Source of the DNA: Imbricaverruca yamaguchii
Taxonomy: Eukaryota > Arthropoda > Thecostraca > Neoverrucidae
Assembly (NCBI GenBank): GCA_034440575.1
Contig: JAOTOL010001460.1
Coordinates: 193,501-257,500, forward strand
DNA length: 64,000 nucleotides
Direction of reading: 5' to 3'
Under the pieces are notes generated by a model. The model did no database searches. It saw only the letters and a program-made list of their open reading frames with translations, and was not told the DNA's origin. The position numbers and the translations under genes were made by a program. Every line of letters begins with the position of its first letter. The stretch's first letter is position 1. Below, in pieces: positions 57,724-64,000 of the stretch.

Positions 57724-59203
57724 TTTGTCAGGCTACATCATCGCAGCATCATAGCAATGTCTCCGCCGTGCATAACATTTGTCAGGCTACATCATCGCAG
57801 CATCATAGCAATGTCTCCGCCGTGCATAACATTTGTCAGGCTACATCATCGCAGCATCATAGCAATGTCTCCGCCGTGCATAACATTTGTCAGGCTACAT
57901 CATCGCAGCATCATAGCAATGTCTCCGCCGTGCATAACATTTGTCAGGTTACATCATCGCAGCATCATAGCAATGTCTCCGCCGTGCATAACATTTGTCA
58001 GGTTACATCATCGCAGCATCATAGCAATGTCTCCGCCGTGCAGAACATTTGTCAGGCTACATCATCGCAGCATCATAGCAATGTCTCCGCCGTGCAGAAC
58101 ATTTGTCAGGCTACATCATCGCAGCATCATAGCAATGTCTCCGCCGTGCAGAACATTTGTCAGGTTACATCATCGCAGCATCATAGCAATGTCTCCGCCG
58201 TGCAGAACATTTGTCAGGTTACATCATCGCAGCATCATAGCAATGTCTCCGCCGTGCATAACATTTGTCAGGCTACATCATCGCAGCATCATAGCAATGT
58301 CTCCGCCGTGCAGAACATTTGTCAGGCTACATCATCGCAGCATCATAGCAATGTCTCCGCCGTGCATAACATTTGTCAGGTTACATCATCGCAGCATCAT
58401 AGCAATGTCTCCGCCGTGCAGAACATTTGTCAGGTTACATCATCGCAGCATCTAGCAATGTCTCCGCCGTGCAGAACATTTGTCAGGCTACATCATCGCA
58501 GCATCATAGCAATGTCTCCGCCGTGCATAACATTTGTCAGGTTACATCATCGCAGCATCATAGCAATGTCTCCGCCGTGCAGAACATTTGTCAGGTTACA
58601 TCATCGCAGAGCATTTGTGGTCATCATCGCAGCATCATAGCAATGTCTCCGCCGTGCAGAACATTTGTCAGGTTACATCATCGCAGCATATAGCAATGTC
58701 TCCGCCGTGCAGAACATTTTAGGCTACATCATCGCAGCATCATAGCAATGTCTCCGCCGTGCAGAACATTTGTCAGGTTACATCATCGCAGCATCATAGC
58801 AATGTCTCCGCCGTGCAGAACATTTGTCAGGCTACATCATCGCAGCATCATAGCAATGTCTCCGCCGTGCATAACATTTGTCAGGCTACATCATCGCAGC
58901 ATCATAGCAATGTCTCCGCCGTGCATAACATTTGTCAGGTTACATCATCGCAGCATCATAGCAATGTCTCCGCCGTGCAGAACATTTGTCAGGCTACATC
59001 ATCGCAGCATCATAGCAATGTCTCCGCCGTGCATAACATTTGTCAGGCTACATCATCGCAGCATCATAGCAATGTCTCCGCCGTGCAGAACATTTGTCAG
59101 GCTACATCATCGCAGCATCATAGCAATGTCTCCGCCGTGCAGAACATTTGTCAGGCTACATCATCGCAGCATCATAGCAATGTCTCCGCCGTGCATAACA
59201 GCT
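57724..59203. repeat. 54-bp array, 27 units
   Basis: Each unit is TTTGTCAGGCTACATCATCG, CAGCATCATAGCAATGTCTC, CGCCGTGCATAACA in succession. Units are nearly identical except at two dimorphic sites, GG(C/T)TAC and GCA(T/G)AAC. Its length is 18 codons, so two plus frames are open (313 codons at 57699-58640, 232 at 57757-58455). A 2-bp loss at about 58451, a 21-bp insertion near 58609 and losses near 58689 and 58720 break both frames, and most site changes are amino-acid-changing. Best read as non-coding. Confidence 0.98.
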
Positions 59204-59784
59204 CAATCTTTATAAAATACAGCAATAAAAAAGTATCTTTATAATTTTAACGTCACGGTCAGATTATATGTAACAGTAATTGCTAAGGAACTATACAATG
59301 GAAATTTGTCTCCGTATCGTTGTATTTGTCAACAAACCAATTATTTTCTGAACGGTCAACATCACAGTGGAAAGAAACATACTGCCATATAATAACACAG
59401 ATATTTCGATATCCTACAATGCCAATATCCTTGGGAGATAATTAAAAATATCCGCAAATTTGGGCGTTGCAAGACGAACGTTTACCCGGAGCTTGTCATA
59501 GTTGTTGACCGTTATTAGCCCGAAAGTCATGGACACAAATGAAGAGCCATCATACTGGGCAGTAATATAACCGTTCGGTTATCTTACAATACCATAAGCT
59601 TTCAAATATTAAAATTAGATTTGTACGTTTGAACTACAATATAAAAGCTTAACGTGGTTTTGCGACACAAGTCCATATATTTTGAAAAGCTAGAAACCAG
59701 TGGCGGACTTTCTAAAATGGTTGACGGAGGAGGGGGACAATCATATTTTCCATACAATTACTTCCATATGTGTGCTCCTATGGC
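59204..59784. other. Sequence without recognisable genes
   Basis: AT-rich interval between the 54-bp array and the dispersed element. Nothing is supported. Confidence 0.45.
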
Positions 59785-60598
59785 GAATTAACCCGCCCCG
59801 TCTCTTTTGTCAGATCCTCACACCCCTTCTCGAGGGGAAATGGGGGGAGGGGGGCGTCGACAGAGACCCCCACTAATCTCCTCTAATCTCCAAACTAAGC
59901 GTCGCACGAAAACAAAATAGGTGTCATCGGAAAGCGCTCGACGAATAGGGCCAGACACCACCACCCAAAATTTTCCACAAAAAGTGACGACACAAGGGGC
60001 CCTAGAGTTTCACGTCTTACATTATGTTTGTGGCTCTGGGGGGGGTATTTTGAGGGAGATTAAAAAAACTAAAATTATTTGGAATCAGAAAAGGAAAGCG
60101 AAATCGACCAGGGCCATAACATTTTTGGCCATCCAAAAATGTTATGAAAAAACGTTGTTCGTTGGACTGAAACGAACTGAAAAACGTTGTTCGAAATCAA
60201 CTTTCTTTAATAAAAAAATGTTTACTTTAGCCAGCATCTTCAATTTTAACTCTAATAAGCAAATACGCAAAATACATAAATAGTCAAAAACGCACAAATT
60301 GACAAATTCTTGTGGTACGTTTTGTTACATTCCTAAAGATAAGCAAACGCTGAAAGTTTCATTAGAATATATTCATCCGTTAAAGCGTGACGATTGATTG
60401 AACTTTTTTTTAGGTGACCTCACTTGACCTTAACTAACTCGTTGACCCTAGGTGACCGGACTTCACAATTTTGACAGAACATGCCAAATTGATGTAGAAA
60501 AAGGTATGTCAGTTTTCGGCACGCTGCTGCACGCCGTTCTTTCACTATCCGCGGAAAACCGTACGGGGGGATGGGTCCTCAACGCCCTCGAGACTCGA
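59785..60598 (+). mobile_element. Dispersed repeat element, copy B
   Basis: Plus-strand counterpart of 17648-18188. The order is TTAACCC, GTCAGATCCTCACACCCC (59809-59826), then about 330 bp mostly absent from copy A, then AAAAACGTTGTTCG, TTACTTTAGCCAG, GCAAATACGCAAA, TAAAGATAAG, TCCGTTAAA, GCGTGACGA, CACTTGACCT, AACATGCCAAATTGAT, AAGGTATG and CGGGGGGATGGG (about 60565). No coding region is shared, and the 120-codon frame at 59921-60283 is confined to this copy. The ~330-bp difference could be an insertion here or a deletion in A. Confidence 0.85.
60115..60146 (+). other. Perfect 14-bp hairpin
   Basis: CATAACATTTTTGG (60115-60128) and CCAAAAATGTTATG (60133-60146) are exact reverse complements separated by the 4-nt loop CCAT. 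It lies in the part of copy B that copy A lacks. Confidence 0.95.
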
Positions 60599-61330
60599 GA
60601 GACTCGAGAGGGTTAAAATTCCACTTAGATTCCACTTTTTCGATAGTCGTGCCCACCATGATAACGAGCACGTCAAATGACGGCCATGCTATCCTCATTC
60701 GAACTTTCGAATTCGATATTTTATAGGGGGCTCGCTCTGCTCACAATGACGGCAGGCAGCTGTTCTGGGCGAGCGGTCAGGTCACGACCGGCTCGTGTTG
60801 ACTATCTTGGTGGTGACGGCCATCGTTTCGCGTCCCCGCGTCACAAACAGCTCAGAGTGGCAATAACTATTATACCTGCCGTTAAGACGAATCAGATTTA
60901 CGACTAGCGCGCATCTTCCAGCGGGGCGAATTTCCACAGCAATAAACACGGTTAATAATGCTTGTAATGGCGCTGTTGCCGTTTCTGAGACTATTGCATT
61001 GGCTTGTTCGACTGTTGGGCGTTCGGTGGCAATACTTTTTTTTTTTCAGACGACACGGCCGCCATCTTGGTCACGATGAAAGTTGTGTCGAGCCGGCGGC
61101 TTTGAACAACATGCGCGTGCCGTTTGATTGATAGAATGGGAACGCCAGGTCCATCACAACGGGCTGCACGCGCTCCTTGCAAAAACGGTGAAAAACAGCT
61201 GTTGCCAGCCGGCTCGGTGTGGAGCCGTCCAATTTGCGTGTCACTCACACGAGACGCGCGTCGAGACAGAGTTGAGGCCGGCCTGCAGGTGCGCAGGTGT
61301 CTCACTGTCGCTCTTAGGCGGTCGGGCATG
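60599..61330. other. Sequence without recognisable genes
   Basis: It is preceded at about 60587-60610 by an ACTCGAGAG repeat. GC rises towards 61300. Frames of 76-112 codons have no motif. Confidence 0.4.
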
Positions 61331-62395
<1,065 letters not shown>

Positions 62396-62907
62396 AGTAA
62401 GAGAGACCCAAGTGCTCCGCCGTCCGGAAGCCCTCACGGAGCCACGTGTATTTTTCTAGTGCCAACGCCTTTCAGGGGAGCGAAGGCTGCTCTATGGAAA
62501 TAGGATCAGACATATAACATATCGCGCCGTGCAAGCAGATGACTCGAAAATAATTCATTTTTGTAACATTTTAGACACCTGAGGATAGGGTTTCAGGCTA
62601 TATTCTCATCTTAGTAACAGCTCCATAGGATTTTGGCCTGCTAAATGAGCGTTATTGGCGCTAAATGTTCACATGTTTTGGTCGAGGAGCCCTAAAACCC
62701 AAATAACTCACTTTCTCTCTCCAACTGTTGTTTCTCTTTCTCTGTGTTTATCACAGTTTCGCCCTCTATCTGGTTCTCCCTCTGTCCCTCTCTTATGAAA
62801 CCCCACAAGTCTGTGGAAAATATGTCTCAGCTTCTCAGGTGCTATCTCTTTTTGCCGAACGTGCCCTGCACCCAGGTGGCCAGGCGCGGTCCTCTTACCG
62901 GATATGG
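62396..62907. other. Sequence without recognisable features
   Basis: No gene or array. A CT-rich remnant lies at 62710-62790. Confidence 0.4.
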
Positions 62908-62959
62908 GGAGCCGGAGTCGGAGCCGGAGCCGTCAAAAGCAGGGTGGCTCCGACTCCGG
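62908..62959. repeat. Short GGAGCCGGAGTCGG repeat with hairpin, copy 1
   Basis: Contains 24 bases (62911-62934) identical to 63529-63552. CCGGAGTCGGAGCC (62912-62925) pairs perfectly with GGCTCCGACTCCGG (62946-62959) across a 20-nt loop. Confidence 0.9.
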
Positions 62960-63516
62960 AAGAGGTGTAAATTAAATAAAATTAGCGCACGTGAAATGAA
63001 CACATTTTGCCTAGTGTGGTATGGTATGGTATGAAAACGCATTTTAGAAGCAAAAATGTTTAAATACGAGCAACACGTAGAAATATCATCAAATAATGTG
63101 CAGAATAACCAATAACCATATTCTATCCTCAGTAGTCAATGCAATAGTTCCATGTTTTGTTTAGATAAGTTCATTGTTTCCATCATCAATGAGTTGTACC
63201 TTATTAGAGATGAGGTCAAACTTTACAATTTACAACAATGGTGTTCCTTGGACCGTTCACGGGATGGGGAGTGTTGTTGATTCGAGTCTCCCATCTTCTG
63301 ATTTTCCTAATATGGCACGAAGCGAGCGTCAGTTTACGAGGGCATAACACCGAAAAGTGATTTTGACGGGGGCGGATGTTTATTTAAAGATAGATATAGG
63401 GTTTATATGGGAAAGTTGCTTATAATTGTCTGAAGTTTGCGCCTCTAAGTGGTCGCGGCTAACTTTTGTTTGAATCCCCCTAGCTCTTACTTAATGGATC
63501 GATCACGTTTGGAATG
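62960..63516. other. Sequence without recognisable features
   Basis: AT-rich spacer with a TATGG repeat at about 63018-63031. Nothing is supported. Confidence 0.45.
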
Positions 63517-63575
63517 TACGGAGCCGGGGCCGGAGTCGGAGCCGGAGCCGTCCAAAATTTTCCCGGCTCCGCATC
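63517..63575. repeat. Short GGAGCCGGAGTCGG repeat with hairpin, copy 2
   Basis: Same 24-base core as copy 1, followed by CCAAAATTTTCCCGGCTCCG. The right arm here pairs with fewer bases (CGGAGCCGG with CCGGCTCCG). Confidence 0.88.
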
Positions 63576-63594
63576 CCTGCCGCTTACCATGCCC

Positions 63595-64000
63595 TCGACC
63601 AATGCCGACCATGCCCTCTGGCCCTGGCGGCCGTGTCCTCTGGCTCTGGCGGCCGTGCCCCCTGGCTCTGGCGGCCGTGCCCCCTGGCTCTGGCGGCCGT
63701 GCCCTCTGGCTCTGGCGGCCGTGCCCCCTGGCTCTGGCGGCCGTGCCCCCTGGCTCTGGCGGCCGTGCCCTCTGGCTCTGGCGGCCGTGTCCTCTGGCTC
63801 TGGCGGCCGTGCCCCCTGGCTCTGGCGGCCGTGCCCCCTGGCTCTGGCGGCCGTGCCCCCTGGCTCTGGCGGCCGTGCCCTCTGGCCCTGGCGGCCGTGT
63901 CCTCTGGCTCTGGCGGCCGTGCCCTCGAGCAGCGTCGACCGTACCCAGGCTCTGGCTGCCGTGCCCCCTGGCTCTGGCGGCCGTGCCCTCTGGCTCTGGC
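63595..64000. repeat. 22-bp array (CTGGCTCTGGCGGCCGTGCC), continues past window
   Basis: About 18 units of CTGGCTCTGGCGGCCGTGCC plus CC. Variants include GTCCT for GCCCC, CTGGCCC, and a diverged pair at 63920-63960. The array reaches the last base, so its true length is unknown. Confidence 0.97.

Noticed and set aside
57699..58640. 313-codon frame with 18-residue repeats in the 54-bp array
   Set aside because: A second frame is equally open, most unit differences change amino acids, and indels at about 58451, 58609, 58689 and 58720 break the frame.
57724..59203. CRISPR-like array
   Set aside because: The repeats are contiguous 54-bp units without unique spacers. None of the arrays here alternates a constant repeat with variable spacers.

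Overview
This window looks like nuclear DNA of a multicellular animal. It is not bacterial, viral or organellar. There are no operons, no ribosome-binding-site-led genes, no rRNA or tRNA that I can recognise, and no long open frame outside low-complexity DNA. It does hold a decayed CR1/Jockey-type LINE reverse transcriptase, retroposon 3' tails with a tetranucleotide run, CpG-rich islands with plausible splice signals, very long microsatellites, and a striking number of unrelated minisatellites. I cannot name the species. An invertebrate or other non-mammalian metazoan is my inference from LINE type and composition only.

Layout. 1-7.7 kb: AT-leaning sequence with a retroposon tail (2.7 kb), an old decayed ~30-bp satellite (3.0-3.95 kb) and a TA run. 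7.7-9.85 kb: a CpG island with a possible first exon. 11.0-12.4 kb: a higher-order CACCTGACA satellite. 14 kb: a 21-bp array. 17.65-18.2 kb: copy A of a dispersed element. 19.7-23 kb: 24-, 20- and 22-bp arrays. 26.5-28.6 kb: a 35-bp GGCCGGCC array and a decayed 30-bp array. 30-31 kb: a pyrimidine tract and a TGACGTCA-bearing array. 32.2-32.7 kb: a GC island. 34.4-38.1 kb: several short arrays and one possible exon. 41.9-44.7 kb: a (GGCCCC)n tract, candidate spliced exons, a palindromic 38-bp array and a broken transposase-like ORF. 45.2-46.1 kb: the LINE remnant. 48-56.4 kb: nearly continuous minisatellites (11, 21, 13-14, 27/37, 57, 23, 38 and 73 bp). 57.7-59.2 kb: a 27-unit 54-bp array. 59.8-60.6 kb: copy B of the dispersed element. 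61.3-62.4 kb: a 1-kb compound microsatellite. 63.6 kb to the end: a 22-bp array that runs off the window.

By my tally about a quarter of the window is tandem repeat, in more than 30 families with different units. Nearly all long open frames here are by-products of those arrays: a short stop-free unit leaves several frames open at once. I therefore call no confident protein-coding gene. Five low-confidence coding candidates are listed because splice signals and phase agree or the peptide looks gene-like. The most useful observations are the A/B dispersed element found by comparing 17.7 kb with 60 kb, the GGGGCC-type hexanucleotide tract, the 54-bp array whose two dimorphic sites can be read as a map, and the over-representation of TGACGTCA and GGCCGGCC.
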